Positions 50,237-58,945 of a DNA stretch of 64,000 nucleotides are shown here, piece after piece. This stretch comes from Flavobacterium sp. I3-2. GTDB taxonomy: Bacteria; Bacteroidota; Bacteroidia; Flavobacteriales; Flavobacteriaceae. Made by a program: the position numbers and the translations under genes. The notes beneath the pieces were generated by a model. That model saw only the letters and a list, made by a program, of their open reading frames with translations. It ran no database searches and was not told where the DNA came from. Where the stretch lies: assembly GCF_013389595.1 (NCBI RefSeq), contig NZ_CP058306.1, forward strand, positions 2,604,001 through 2,668,000, given 5' to 3'. The first letter of the stretch is position 1; every line of letters starts with the position of its first letter.

Positions 50237-51088
50237 TTAAACAAAATATCCCAGAAGGATTCCTAAAATAATAGCAATTAATTTTGCTAAATTAAACTTA
50301 TGTCCTTCACTACTTTCAAAAATAATAGTCGAAGAAATATGGAATAAAATTCCGACTACAATAGCTGATATTTCGGTATAATAATTGGATAAGAAACTCA
50401 ATTGTTCTGATGCAAATGTTCCTAACGGTGTCATAATCGAGAAGAACATCATAAATAAGAAAATACTTTTCTTGTTTAATTGTGCTTGCATGAAAAATGA
50501 GGTCAAAATCATAGCAATAGGTAAGTGGTGAATCGCAATTCCTAAGGCTAAATTATTTTGTTTACTTAACGGCATACCTTCTAAAAGCGCATGTAAGCTT
50601 AAACTGATAAAAAGCGCCCAAGGTATTTTTGACATTTTCTCATGAATGTGCACATGACCATGTTCTGCGCCTCTAGAAAAATATTCCAAAACAATCTGAA
50701 ATACAATTCCAATCATAATAAACAATCCGATAATTTTTAAAGAACCGTGATTGTGATTGTGGTTATGACCAGCGTGATCATCAACTTCAGCTATTTGATG
50801 CGAATCATGATTATGATCTGCTTCAACATGATTGTGACCTTCGTGTGCATGATCATGATCGTGATGTTTATGGTTATTTTGCTGCTGCGTTACTAATTCG
50901 GTTTTAATTTCCTTTTCTATTTCATGATAATAAACTTCAGGAAGAAGATGCGAAACAGTTATTGTTAACAAAAAAGCACCACTAAAAGCTAAAAGTAATT
51001 TTAGGTTTTGTTTGTTTTTAGGTTGAAAAAAAATAGCTATTAAATAACCTAAAATAATTGATACAAAAGGTAAAATATAAATCAGCAT
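50237..51088 (-). CDS. ZIP family metal transporter
   Basis: 283 residues, eight membrane helices. Between helices III and IV is a long His-rich loop (NHKHHDHDHAHEGHNH, AGHNHNHNHG) that binds zinc or similar metals. The IHHLPIAMILTSFF and LSLHALLEGMPL helices contain the conserved H-x-x-P-E/H-x-x-x metal pathway pattern (HALLEG). Imports divalent metal by family. Upstream of a methyltransferase gene with 5 bp between them. Confidence 0.88.
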   Translation of the reverse strand: MLIYILPFVSIILGYLIAIFFQPKNKQNLKLLLAFSGAFLLTITVSHLLPEVYYHEIEKEIKTELVTQQQNNHKHHDHDHAHEGHNHVEADHNHDSHQIAEVDDHAGHNHNHNHGSLKIIGLFIMIGIVFQIVLEYFSRGAEHGHVHIHEKMSKIPWALFISLSLHALLEGMPLSKQNNLALGIAIHHLPIAMILTSFFMQAQLNKKSIFLFMMFFSIMTPLGTFASEQLSFLSNYYTEISAIVVGILFHISSTIIFESSEGHKFNLAKLIAIILGILLGYFV

Positions 51089-51093
51089 TGTTT

Positions 51094-51825
51094 TTATTTA
51101 AATATCATTATTAAACGATCTGATTCTTGATTGTGAAATTTCTGAAGTTTATAATTTCCGAAAATATCTAATAAATAAATATCAGCTTTTTCCATCATCG
51201 TTTCAAAATCTTCTAAAGTTAAAGCACGAACGCGTTCTGTGAAATCAAATGATTCTCCTTTGTCTTCAAATTTAATGTTCTTGTAAATGAATCCGTTTTC
51301 GTATTTTCTTGTAATGTGAAAATCGATTCCTTCAACAGTTTTGATTTCAGTCGGAACTAAGTTTTTAATTACTTTTTCAGCATTCATGAAATCCATAACT
51401 GCTAAACCATATTCTGTCAAACTTGCTTGAATTGCTTTTAATGTAGTAACATTATCTTCTTCTTCCGGAAAATAACCAAAACTTGTAAATAAGTTTAAAA
51501 TGGTATCAAATTTTTCATCGAAAGGTTTACGCATATCATGAACCTCAAATTTCAATGTATCGTTTTCAAATTGTTTGGCATAAGCGATACTATTTTCAGA
51601 CAAATCTGCACCAATCACATTGTGACCAAGTTTGTTTAAATAAATCGAATGTCGGCCGCGACCGCAGGCTAAATCTAAAACCTTTGCATCTTCGGGTAAA
51701 TTTAAATATTGGTTTAAATTATCGATGAATAATTGAGCTTCATCGTAATCTCTATCTTTATATAAAATGTGGTAGTAAGGCGTATCAAACCACGAGGCGT
51801 ACCAAGTCTTTGTTTCTTTTTGCAT
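51094..51825 (-). CDS. Class I SAM-dependent methyltransferase
   Basis: 243 residues. AKVLDLACGRGRHSIYL is motif I (SAM-binding, DxxCGxG), with NVIGADLSENSIAYAK for motif II and FDTILNLFTSFGYF for motif IV. Its substrate is unknown; a small-molecule methyltransferase is most likely. It overlaps a two-gene minus-strand unit with the ZIP gene downstream. Divergent from the THUMP methyltransferase at 51923. Confidence 0.85.
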   Translation of the reverse strand: MQKETKTWYASWFDTPYYHILYKDRDYDEAQLFIDNLNQYLNLPEDAKVLDLACGRGRHSIYLNKLGHNVIGADLSENSIAYAKQFENDTLKFEVHDMRKPFDEKFDTILNLFTSFGYFPEEEDNVTTLKAIQASLTEYGLAVMDFMNAEKVIKNLVPTEIKTVEGIDFHITRKYENGFIYKNIKFEDKGESFDFTERVRALTLEDFETMMEKADIYLLDIFGNYKLQKFHNQESDRLIMIFK

Positions 51826-51922
51826 TAGGGCGTTTTATTTTTTTATAACATACAAAAATAAGTTATTTTTGTAGATATATAGAATTTAAATTTATGATTC
51901 CTGACGGAAGGGAATATCAAGT

Positions 51923-53086
51923 ATGGAAAATTTTAAAATGGTGGCAAAAACTTTCTTCGGTTTTGAAGAGGTTTTAGCAAAAGAATTAAATCAATTAGGT
52001 GCTCAACAAGTAGAACAAGGTGTTCGAATGGTGAGTTTTTATGGCGATAAAGGTTTTATGTACAAAGCAAACTTAGCTTTGCGTACAGCTTTAAAAGTTT
52101 TAAAACCTATTGCTACTTTCAAAGTTTACAACGATCAAAGTTTATATAAAGGTGTTCAAAGTATTGATTGGTCTAAAGTTTTTAGAGTTAATCAAACGTT
52201 TGTTGTTGATGTAACACTAAATTCGGATCATTTTAATCATTCGTTATTTGTGGCTTTAAAAACCAAAGATGCAATTGTAGATCAGTTTAGAGATAATATT
52301 GGAAAACGTCCAGATATCGATAAAGATTATCCAGATGTTCGCATAAATATCCACATTCAAAATGATGTTTGTACAGTTTCTTTAGATACATCAGGCGCTT
52401 CATTACATCACCGTGGATATCGTACAGCAACTAACTTAGCTCCAATTAATGAAGTTTTAGCAGCTGGTATTTTATTGATGTCTGGTTGGGATGGAAATTC
52501 ACACTTTTTAGACCCGATGTGTGGTTCTGGAACTTTTTTGGCAGAAGCTGCAATGATTGCTTGTAACATCCCAGCAAACATAAATCGTAGAGAATTTGCT
52601 TTTGAAAAATGGAATGATTGGGATAATGATTTATTTGAAAAAATTGAAACGTCGTTATTAAACAAAACGCGCGAATTTCATTATACCATAAAAGGTTATG
52701 ACAAAGCACCTTCGGCAGTTATGAAAGCAAAATCAAACATCAAGAATGCAAATTTGGATGATTATATTCAAATTGAAGAAGCTAATTTTTTTGATACTGA
52801 AAAGGAGACCGAAGGTCCGTTACACATGGTTTTCAACCCGCCTTATGGTGAACGTTTAGATATTGATTTAGAACGTTTTTACCGCGAGATTGGTGATACA
52901 TTAAAGCAAAGTTATCCAGGAACCAATTCTTGGTTTATAACAGGAAACATTGAAGCTTTAAAATTTGTTGGATTAAAACCTTCAAGAAAAATTAAATTGT
53001 TTAATGGAAAATTAGAATCACGTTTGGTAAAATACGAAATGTATGCTGGTAGTAAACGTACTAAATTTCAAAATAATCAAGAATAA
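51923..53086 (+). CDS. THUMP-domain 23S rRNA N2-guanine methyltransferase, RlmL-like
   Basis: 387 residues. The N-terminal ferredoxin-like and THUMP regions (FEEVLAKELNQLGAQQVEQGVRMVSF, then KTKDAIVDQFRDNIGKRPDID) bind RNA. The Rossmann domain has DPMCGSGTFLAEAAMIACN and the catalytic NPPYGERL (N-P-P-Y). This is the RlmL N-terminal half type (guanine 2445). Start overlaps nothing; stop overlaps the next ATG as TAATG. Confidence 0.88.
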   Translation: MENFKMVAKTFFGFEEVLAKELNQLGAQQVEQGVRMVSFYGDKGFMYKANLALRTALKVLKPIATFKVYNDQSLYKGVQSIDWSKVFRVNQTFVVDVTLNSDHFNHSLFVALKTKDAIVDQFRDNIGKRPDIDKDYPDVRINIHIQNDVCTVSLDTSGASLHHRGYRTATNLAPINEVLAAGILLMSGWDGNSHFLDPMCGSGTFLAEAAMIACNIPANINRREFAFEKWNDWDNDLFEKIETSLLNKTREFHYTIKGYDKAPSAVMKAKSNIKNANLDDYIQIEEANFFDTEKETEGPLHMVFNPPYGERLDIDLERFYREIGDTLKQSYPGTNSWFITGNIEALKFVGLKPSRKIKLFNGKLESRLVKYEMYAGSKRTKFQNNQE

Positions 53087-53322
53087 TGAGTAAAAAAACG
53101 AAAGTATTTATAGCACAATTTTTTTGTTTCGCAATTTTATTTATCATTGTAAGATTGGGAGTTGAATTTTTTACTGACTTAACTTCAATTTGGGGTTCAT
53201 TGGCTGGAGCTGTGGTTGCAACAATCTTAGCGCCACAATTTAAAGTTTTTGATACACAACAAGGTCAAAAGGTTTATGTACGCTGGATTTTTATAAAAGG
53301 CGTTAAAGAATTAAATTGGTAA
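53086..53322 (+). CDS. Small membrane protein, function unknown
   Basis: 78 residues with two membrane helices (VFIAQFFCFAILFIIVRLGVEFF, IWGSLAGAVVATILAPQF). The 3' part KVYVRWIFIKGVKEL is basic. Translationally coupled to the RlmL-like gene by TAATG; no family recognised. Confidence 0.6.
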   Translation: MSKKTKVFIAQFFCFAILFIIVRLGVEFFTDLTSIWGSLAGAVVATILAPQFKVFDTQQGQKVYVRWIFIKGVKELNW

Positions 53323-53328
53323 AACAAA

Positions 53329-53357
53329 AAAACTGAAAGTGATGAGCTTTCAGTTTT
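53329..53357. terminator. Bidirectional terminator
   Basis: ACTGAAAG / CTTTCAGT stem around a 6-base loop (GTGATGA region), with A7 and T7 flanks, between the convergent genes ending at 53322 and 53359. Confidence 0.85.
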
Positions 53358-53358
53358 T

Positions 53359-53841
53359 TTATATAATCCAAACTTTTAGCATATAAATAAATTGCAAAAC
53401 AATCAAGAAAATACAAAATGCGTTAAGAAATAAATGTTCTTTTTTAGGATTAAAACCGATTAAAATAAAAAATTGCAATCCCATCAATAAGCTGATAAAA
53501 ATATACCCATAATCTTTAGTATGGATTCCTTTTACAAAAACATTTCCTTTGTCATAATAATAAGCACTTCTGAAATAAACTACGTCATCTCCAAAAAATT
53601 CTTTCCCTAAATAAACAGTTTTATCATTAAAATTATCAACCGAATTTGGCGATATAAATTCGGCATGTGCAGTTTTTACTTTCCAAGACGAAAGTATCGG
53701 ATTTGTTCCTAACTGCGTTTGACTTATAAATTCACTTTTAATTTCTGTTCTTGGAATTTTATAAAAAACAATTGTTAATATTATAAATAGAATGCTTGAA
53801 ATTATTGAGTATTTTTTCATAAATTGGAAATCAATATTCAA
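53359..53841 (-). CDS. Membrane protein related to the C-terminus of the neighbouring J-domain proteins
   Basis: 160 residues, three membrane helices (ISSILFIILTIVFYK, YIFISLLMGLQFFILIGF, LNAFCIFLIVLQFIYMLKV). Between helix 1 and 2 lies a soluble part with DKTVYLGKEFFGDDVVYF. The same order, including a YLGK-xx-F-x-D element, is seen in the gene at 55082 (LYLGKNVFTDNISFVR). It therefore looks like a J-less member of that family. Divergent from the first J-domain gene. Confidence 0.65.
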   Translation of the reverse strand: MNIDFQFMKKYSIISSILFIILTIVFYKIPRTEIKSEFISQTQLGTNPILSSWKVKTAHAEFISPNSVDNFNDKTVYLGKEFFGDDVVYFRSAYYYDKGNVFVKGIHTKDYGYIFISLLMGLQFFILIGFNPKKEHLFLNAFCIFLIVLQFIYMLKVWII

Positions 53842-53863
53842 TATTACAAATTAGATTTCTTAA

Positions 53864-54955
53864 ATGAAAGATTATTATTCTATTTTACAAATTTCTCGTT
53901 CTGCAAATACAATTGAAATAAAAGCAGCTTACCGAAATCTTTCAAAAAAATACCATCCCGATGTAAATCCCGCACAAAATGCTACTTTTCTTTTTATTGA
54001 AATTAAAGAAGCTTATGAAGTTTTGATTGACGATTCAAGACGTTTTCATTACAATCAGCTACTTGATTTTGCAAAGCAGCAACAAAAAAAAGAAATTAAT
54101 ATTGTTCCGACAATTGCTGTATTTTATTGCGACAATTCAGAATTTACAATTGGTGATGTCGTGACTTTTACTTGGGAAGTTTTTGATGCTGATGTGGTTG
54201 AATTACGTCCGTTTGGCAAAGTTGAAAAAGCGGGAAGTAAAAAAATACGAATTACTGAAGTTAGTACTAATTTATTAGTTGAATTGTTCTGTTTTAATTT
54301 AGTTTCTAAAAATTATGTCTTTAGTCAAATTGTTTTAAAAAAGAGAGAAATTCCGACACAAACTTTTTACGAAACGGTTTCTTTTGATTCAAACAGTGAA
54401 ATTGATGAATCAAATTCAAGTACACCAAATCAAAATAAAAAAATCAACATTTTTAATTTCAAAATAAATAGACCAGACGGATTAGAAATTTTCATTTGGC
54501 TTTTTGCTTGTGTCAATCTCGTTATTTATTTTTCATATCCCTATTTTTTTATCAAAGAAACAGAACTTCAAGCCATTCGAGCATTTTCTAATTCCGATTA
54601 TGGTTGGACAGATTATTTTATTGAATTTGATGATTTTAAACTTGAGGTTCCGCAATATATGGCAGAAAACTTACAAGCTATGAATCATAGAATTGTTATT
54701 TTTGGGACAAGTACTGCAAACAATGAATTGGCTTATTATCGAATTCAAACAGATGAAGCTTCTTTAAAAGAAAATGTTTCTTATTATAATAATGTTGGAA
54801 ATTTTGCGGTTATATATATTTTTATTTTAATGGTTCAGTTTTACCTAACATTCATAAGAGAAAAAAAATCAAATGACAATTTTGGCTTTGTTTTAGGTTT
54901 CTTTTTTGTGTTTAGTTTAGCAATGAGTTATGTTTTATATAGTAATTTGTTTTAG
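53864..54955 (+). CDS. J-domain membrane protein, tandem copy 1
   Basis: 363 residues. The first about 65 form a DnaJ J domain with the HPD motif in KKYHPDVNP, which stimulates Hsp70. Residues about 80-170 form a beta-rich domain with IVPTIAVFYCDNSEFT. The C-terminus has membrane segments IFIWLFACVNLVIYFSYPYFF and FAVIYIFILMVQFYLTF. The N-terminal 170 residues are nearly identical to the next gene; the C-terminal half is unrelated to it except for layout. A membrane-tethered DnaK co-chaperone is likely. Confidence 0.85.
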   Translation: MKDYYSILQISRSANTIEIKAAYRNLSKKYHPDVNPAQNATFLFIEIKEAYEVLIDDSRRFHYNQLLDFAKQQQKKEINIVPTIAVFYCDNSEFTIGDVVTFTWEVFDADVVELRPFGKVEKAGSKKIRITEVSTNLLVELFCFNLVSKNYVFSQIVLKKREIPTQTFYETVSFDSNSEIDESNSSTPNQNKKINIFNFKINRPDGLEIFIWLFACVNLVIYFSYPYFFIKETELQAIRAFSNSDYGWTDYFIEFDDFKLEVPQYMAENLQAMNHRIVIFGTSTANNELAYYRIQTDEASLKENVSYYNNVGNFAVIYIFILMVQFYLTFIREKKSNDNFGFVLGFFFVFSLAMSYVLYSNLF

Positions 54956-55081
54956 TTATTTTTGAATTTTATCGAGTTGATTTAGTTTAATTTTATAACT
55001 AATAATACTAATAAAAATTGTAATAACTGATTTTTTATATATTAAAATTGATTTATCAATATCACTAATTAGATTTCTTAA

Positions 55082-56572
55082 ATGAAAGATTATTATTCTA
55101 TTTTACAAATTTCTCGTTCTGCAAATACAATTGAAATAAAAGCAGCTTATCGTAATCTTTCAAAAAAATACCATCCCGATGTAAATCCTGCACAAAATGC
55201 TTCTTTACTTTTTATTGAAATTAAAGAAGCTTATGAAGTTTTGATTGATGATTCAAGACGTTTTCATTACAATCAACTACTTGATTTTGCAAAGCAGCAA
55301 CAAAAAAAAGAAATTAATATCGTTCCGACGATTGCGGTTTTTTATTGCGACAATTCAGAATTTACAGTTGGTGATGTTGTGACTTTTACATGGGAAGTTT
55401 TTGATGCTGATGTTGTTGAATTACGCCCGTTTGGCAAAGTTGAAAAAGCGGGAAGTAAAAAAATACGAATTACTGAAGTTAGTACCAATTTATTAGTTGA
55501 ATTATTCTGCTTCAATTCAGTTTCTAAAAATTATGTATTTAGTCAAATTGTTTTAAAGAAAAAACAAATTTCAAAAACAGAAAATACCGTACATTCTTAT
55601 CATTCAAATTTTGAACCGAAAGCGAATTACGAAGATGATAAAATTTCATTTTATGCTAAGCTTATAAATGAAAATCCGCACATAGACGCTCGACATTTTG
55701 AAAAAGAAAATGTATTTGGACTTTACGGAAGAATTGATGTTAAAACATATCAATTCAGAACGGCTTTATTTACTGCTGTGTATTTGGTTGCAATGGTATT
55801 TTTTATTTCAGATAAATTATTAGACTCTTTGTTATGTTTAATTGTAAATGGTTTCTATTATACGTTGCTTTATATTCAGGCAATTAAACGTTTTCATGAT
55901 TTTAATTCAAAAGCGAAATTTGCTTTTATTAGTGTAATTCCAATTGTAACTTGGTTTCAGATTTTTTATCTGATTAAAAAACAAGGTGATTCTAAAATGA
56001 ACGATTTTGGACTTCCTAATCAATATTTAAAATCAAATAGTAAAGCTGATTTTAAAAAAAATGTAGAACAAAAAATAAGCACTTTTTCTACATTGACAAA
56101 AGTTGCAATCGGTTCAGCTGTATTTAATATTCTAGCTATATTTTTTTTATTCTTAATTCCTAAAAATGAAATACCTGTTCAAGTAATTGATATTTATGGA
56201 AGAGAAATTAAATCAGGAAGAAGCAATCAACATCATTTTTATATTCGTACAAATGAAGGTGAGTTTGAAATTTCAGAGCAAATAAGTAATTTGTATTCTG
56301 TTTACAAACCTAAATTTTTATATCTCGGAAAAAACGTATTTACAGATAATATTAGTTTTGTTCGTATTAGAGCCGGAGGAGAGGAGTTAACGCATTATGT
56401 TTCTATTATCAATTTTAATAGTCCAATTCCAATCTTGTATTTTTTATTTTTATTGTTTGAGATTTATGTGATTTTTGTTGATAAAAAAATGAGATTCGAA
56501 GAACAATATGATTCTATACTCGGATTTATAACATTAATAAATATCGCTTATTTTATATTCTTTATATTGTAA
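55082..56572 (+). CDS. J-domain membrane protein with DUF805 region, tandem copy 2
   Basis: 496 residues. The same J domain and beta domain as copy 1 (two replaced residues in the first 70), then FGLYGRIDVKTYQFRTALFTAVYL and IKRFHDFNSKAKFAFISVIPIV, a DUF805-type four-helix membrane region. A terminal module IPKNEIPVQVIDIYG ... LYLGKNVFTDNISFVR with two helices follows. Repeat begins about 25 bases upstream of the ATG. Recent duplication followed by domain gain is inferred. Confidence 0.85.
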   Translation: MKDYYSILQISRSANTIEIKAAYRNLSKKYHPDVNPAQNASLLFIEIKEAYEVLIDDSRRFHYNQLLDFAKQQQKKEINIVPTIAVFYCDNSEFTVGDVVTFTWEVFDADVVELRPFGKVEKAGSKKIRITEVSTNLLVELFCFNSVSKNYVFSQIVLKKKQISKTENTVHSYHSNFEPKANYEDDKISFYAKLINENPHIDARHFEKENVFGLYGRIDVKTYQFRTALFTAVYLVAMVFFISDKLLDSLLCLIVNGFYYTLLYIQAIKRFHDFNSKAKFAFISVIPIVTWFQIFYLIKKQGDSKMNDFGLPNQYLKSNSKADFKKNVEQKISTFSTLTKVAIGSAVFNILAIFFLFLIPKNEIPVQVIDIYGREIKSGRSNQHHFYIRTNEGEFEISEQISNLYSVYKPKFLYLGKNVFTDNISFVRIRAGGEELTHYVSIINFNSPIPILYFLFLLFEIYVIFVDKKMRFEEQYDSILGFITLINIAYFIFFIL

Positions 56573-56580
56573 ATAAAAAA

Positions 56581-56603
56581 AACTTCCCGCAAAGGAAGTT
56601 TTT
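56581..56603. terminator. Terminator between convergent genes
   Basis: AACTTCC / GGAAGTT stem with CGCAAA loop, T run after it and A run before it. Confidence 0.8.
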
Positions 56604-56607
56604 TAGC

Positions 56608-57168
56608 TTATTTATTAATCATTTCGTCTTTTAATGATTTTATTTCTTTAAAATGACTTGGTGTTAAACCCGTAATTTTTTTGAATTGCGTACTTAAATG
56701 TGCAACCGAACTGTAATTCATTTTATAAGCAATTTCTGTCAATGATAAATCGTCGTAAACTAATAATTCTTTTACTTTTTCTATTTTCTGAAGAATGTAA
56801 AACTGCTCAATAGTTTGCGATTTTTGTGTTGAAAATAATTGACTTAAAGTATTGTAATCTGTTTGTAACTTACTCGATAAATATTCAGAAAGCGTAATGG
56901 TTAAATCGTTTACTTCTTTAGAAACTAGCTCAATAATCTGAGTTTTAATTCGCTCAACCGTTTGACTCTTTTTATCGTCTAAAATCTCAAAACCAAGCGG
57001 CACTAATTTTTCTTCTATTTTATTACGGTCATCTAACGTAATAGGTTCGTGAAATTCTACTAAGCCTAATTCAACATCGTTTAAATCGAATCCTAAATCT
57101 TCTAATGTTTTTTCAACCACCATTATACATCGTGGACATACCATATTTTTAATTCGAATCGTTTTCAT
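56608..57168 (-). CDS. HMA-domain/AraC fusion regulator
   Basis: 186 residues. The N-terminus is a heavy-metal-associated domain with IKNMVCPRCIMVVEKTL (CxxC at 11-14), which in transport proteins binds Cu, Zn or Cd. Residues about 105-175 are an AraC helix-turn-helix (VYDDLSLTEIAYKMNYSSVAHLSTQFKKITGLTPSHFKEI). It is the natural candidate for metal-sensing control of the CusBA efflux operon at 57804-63280. The short N-terminal domain replaces the usual arabinose-type domain. Confidence 0.83.
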   Translation of the reverse strand: MKTIRIKNMVCPRCIMVVEKTLEDLGFDLNDVELGLVEFHEPITLDDRNKIEEKLVPLGFEILDDKKSQTVERIKTQIIELVSKEVNDLTITLSEYLSSKLQTDYNTLSQLFSTQKSQTIEQFYILQKIEKVKELLVYDDLSLTEIAYKMNYSSVAHLSTQFKKITGLTPSHFKEIKSLKDEMINK

Positions 57169-57253
57169 AATAATTTAAAAGTTTTTTACTTTTTCAAATA
57201 TATTATAAAGAGCCGTCAAATAAAAATAAAAAGCGTTTTCTTATATATAATTT

Positions 57254-57685
57254 TTATTTAGTTGTTTCGTAATCGTAATTAACCATCCAGTTAATTCCAA
57301 ATTTATCGATAAACATACCAAAATAAGCACCCCAGAAAGTTTTAGCTAAAGGCATTGTAACTGTTCCGTCAGTAGAAAGTTTGTTAAACAAATCGTTTGC
57401 TTCTTCTTCAGATGATGTATTTATTGAGATTGAAATGTTGTTACCAAAAGTTGCAGCCGGACCAAATTTTTCGTTAGCATCGCTTCCCATTAAAACAGTT
57501 TCTTCACTAATTCGTAAAGTTACATGCATTATTTTGTTTCCTTCTTCTTCGCTTAATTCACATTCAGAAGGCATGTCTTTAAAACGCCCCATGTATTCGA
57601 ATTCAGTTCCAAAAGCATTTTTGTAGAATGTAAAAGCCGCTTCGCAATTACCATTAAAATTTAAATAAGCATTTACTTGTGCCAT
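57254..57685 (-). CDS. VOC-family (PhnB-like) protein
   Basis: 143 residues, paired beta-alpha-beta-beta-beta folds: QVNAYLNFNGNCEAAFTFYKNAFGTEFEYM and NNISISINTSSEEEANDLFNKLSTDGTVTMPLAKTFWGAYFGMFIDKFGINWMVNY. This is the PhnB/3-demethylubiquinone-type vicinal oxygen chelate group; exact substrate unknown. Stand-alone gene between the regulator and the efflux operon. Confidence 0.87.
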   Translation of the reverse strand: MAQVNAYLNFNGNCEAAFTFYKNAFGTEFEYMGRFKDMPSECELSEEEGNKIMHVTLRISEETVLMGSDANEKFGPAATFGNNISISINTSSEEEANDLFNKLSTDGTVTMPLAKTFWGAYFGMFIDKFGINWMVNYDYETTK

Positions 57686-57768
57686 AATTTTTTGTTTTTA
57701 GTTTGAATGATAAAAGTAATAAAATTATGATTCGATATTTTTTATTTTGATATTATGTTTTAAGCAAA

Positions 57769-57796
57769 AAACGCATTTCTTTTACAAAATGCGTTT
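57769..57796. terminator. Stem-loop terminator of the efflux operon
   Basis: AAACGCATTT / AAATGCGTTT, 10-bp stem with an 8-base loop, just left of the cusB-like stop. Confidence 0.85.
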
Positions 57797-57803
57797 AAAT
57801 TAA

Positions 57804-58943
57804 TTATTCTGCTTCTGGACTATTTTTCATTGCCATTAAAATGGCATAAGCACCTTTACCTACATATTGTTTTGAAGTATCTAATTGCGATGTTATTTGA
57901 ATTTTTCCATTTGATTTAGTTCCGATTTTAACAGGAATCAATTGAAAGTTATTCTTTGATTTCATTTCAAAAACATAGTCATTACCTTCAAAATGAATAA
58001 CTGAAGCTTCAGGTAATAAATCTGCCGAATTAGATTCAGAAGTTAATTCAACATTGAAATACATATTCGTTGTAAATTTCATTTGATTTGGATTAACTAT
58101 TTTAGCTAAAACATCAACAGAACCATCCGTATTAATGTGTTGTGAAATCGAAACGATTTTAGCTGTTATTTTTTCATCAACGTTTGTATTTGTATAAGCT
58201 TCTAATTCTTGTCCAATTTTTAATAATGCTAAAGAATTTTCAAATGCTTTTATATTAAGCATCGGCGCTCCTGTTTGAATGATTTCTAAAATAGGTTCTG
58301 AACTTGAAACATATTTACCACGATTAACATAAATTTCTGTTACAATTCCTGAAGTTGGAGCAGTAATTGACAAACTTCTTTTTAAGTTAGTTAAAGAAAC
58401 TTGATTCGGATTAATATCAATTAATTTTAATTTTTCTTCAAGAGCACGTTTTTTAATTTGCAATAAATTCAATTCTGCTTTAGCTTCATCTAAAACTTTT
58501 GTACTTGCTGCCTGAGCTTCATTTAATTCTTTTTGACGTAAATAATCGGCATTTGCTTTGGTAATTAAAGCTTTCGTTGTCAAATAATCTTCTTGTAGTT
58601 GAACATAACTTGGATCTTCTAAAATAGCAACAATCTGTCCTTTTTTAACCAGATTTCCTGGTAAAACAGGTATGGATTTTACAAATCCGCCTAGCATGTT
58701 TGTAATTGAAATTTGGTCTTGAGGAGTTGTTGCTGTTCGTGCATTTAAACGAATCGTTGTGGGCATTATTCCTTTTTCAACACGTGTTATTTGTAAGTCT
58801 ATATTTTGAAGTTGTGTATCGCTTAAAGTAATTTGATTTTGAATTTTATTTTCGATTTTCGTTTCTACTGTTTGATTTTCTGTTTTATTAGTGCATGATG
58901 ATAAAACAATTAAACTCAATAATATTCCGATGTATTTTTTCAT
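57804..58943 (-). CDS. RND efflux periplasmic adaptor (CusB-like)
   Basis: 379 residues with a lipoprotein start (LIVLSSC, Cys-17). Central hairpin and barrel region: GFVKSIPVLPGNLVKKGQIVAILEDPSYVQLQEDY and the long coiled coil RQKELNEAQAASTKVLDEAKAEL. ITAPTSGIVTEIYVNRGKYVSSSEPILEI marks the lipoyl half. Connects the inner-membrane pump to the outer-membrane channel. Starts 2 bp after the CusA-TolC stop. Confidence 0.88.
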   Translation of the reverse strand: MKKYIGILLSLIVLSSCTNKTENQTVETKIENKIQNQITLSDTQLQNIDLQITRVEKGIMPTTIRLNARTATTPQDQISITNMLGGFVKSIPVLPGNLVKKGQIVAILEDPSYVQLQEDYLTTKALITKANADYLRQKELNEAQAASTKVLDEAKAELNLLQIKKRALEEKLKLIDINPNQVSLTNLKRSLSITAPTSGIVTEIYVNRGKYVSSSEPILEIIQTGAPMLNIKAFENSLALLKIGQELEAYTNTNVDEKITAKIVSISQHINTDGSVDVLAKIVNPNQMKFTTNMYFNVELTSESNSADLLPEASVIHFEGNDYVFEMKSKNNFQLIPVKIGTKSNGKIQITSQLDTSKQYVGKGAYAILMAMKNSPEAE

Positions 58944-58945
58944 AA

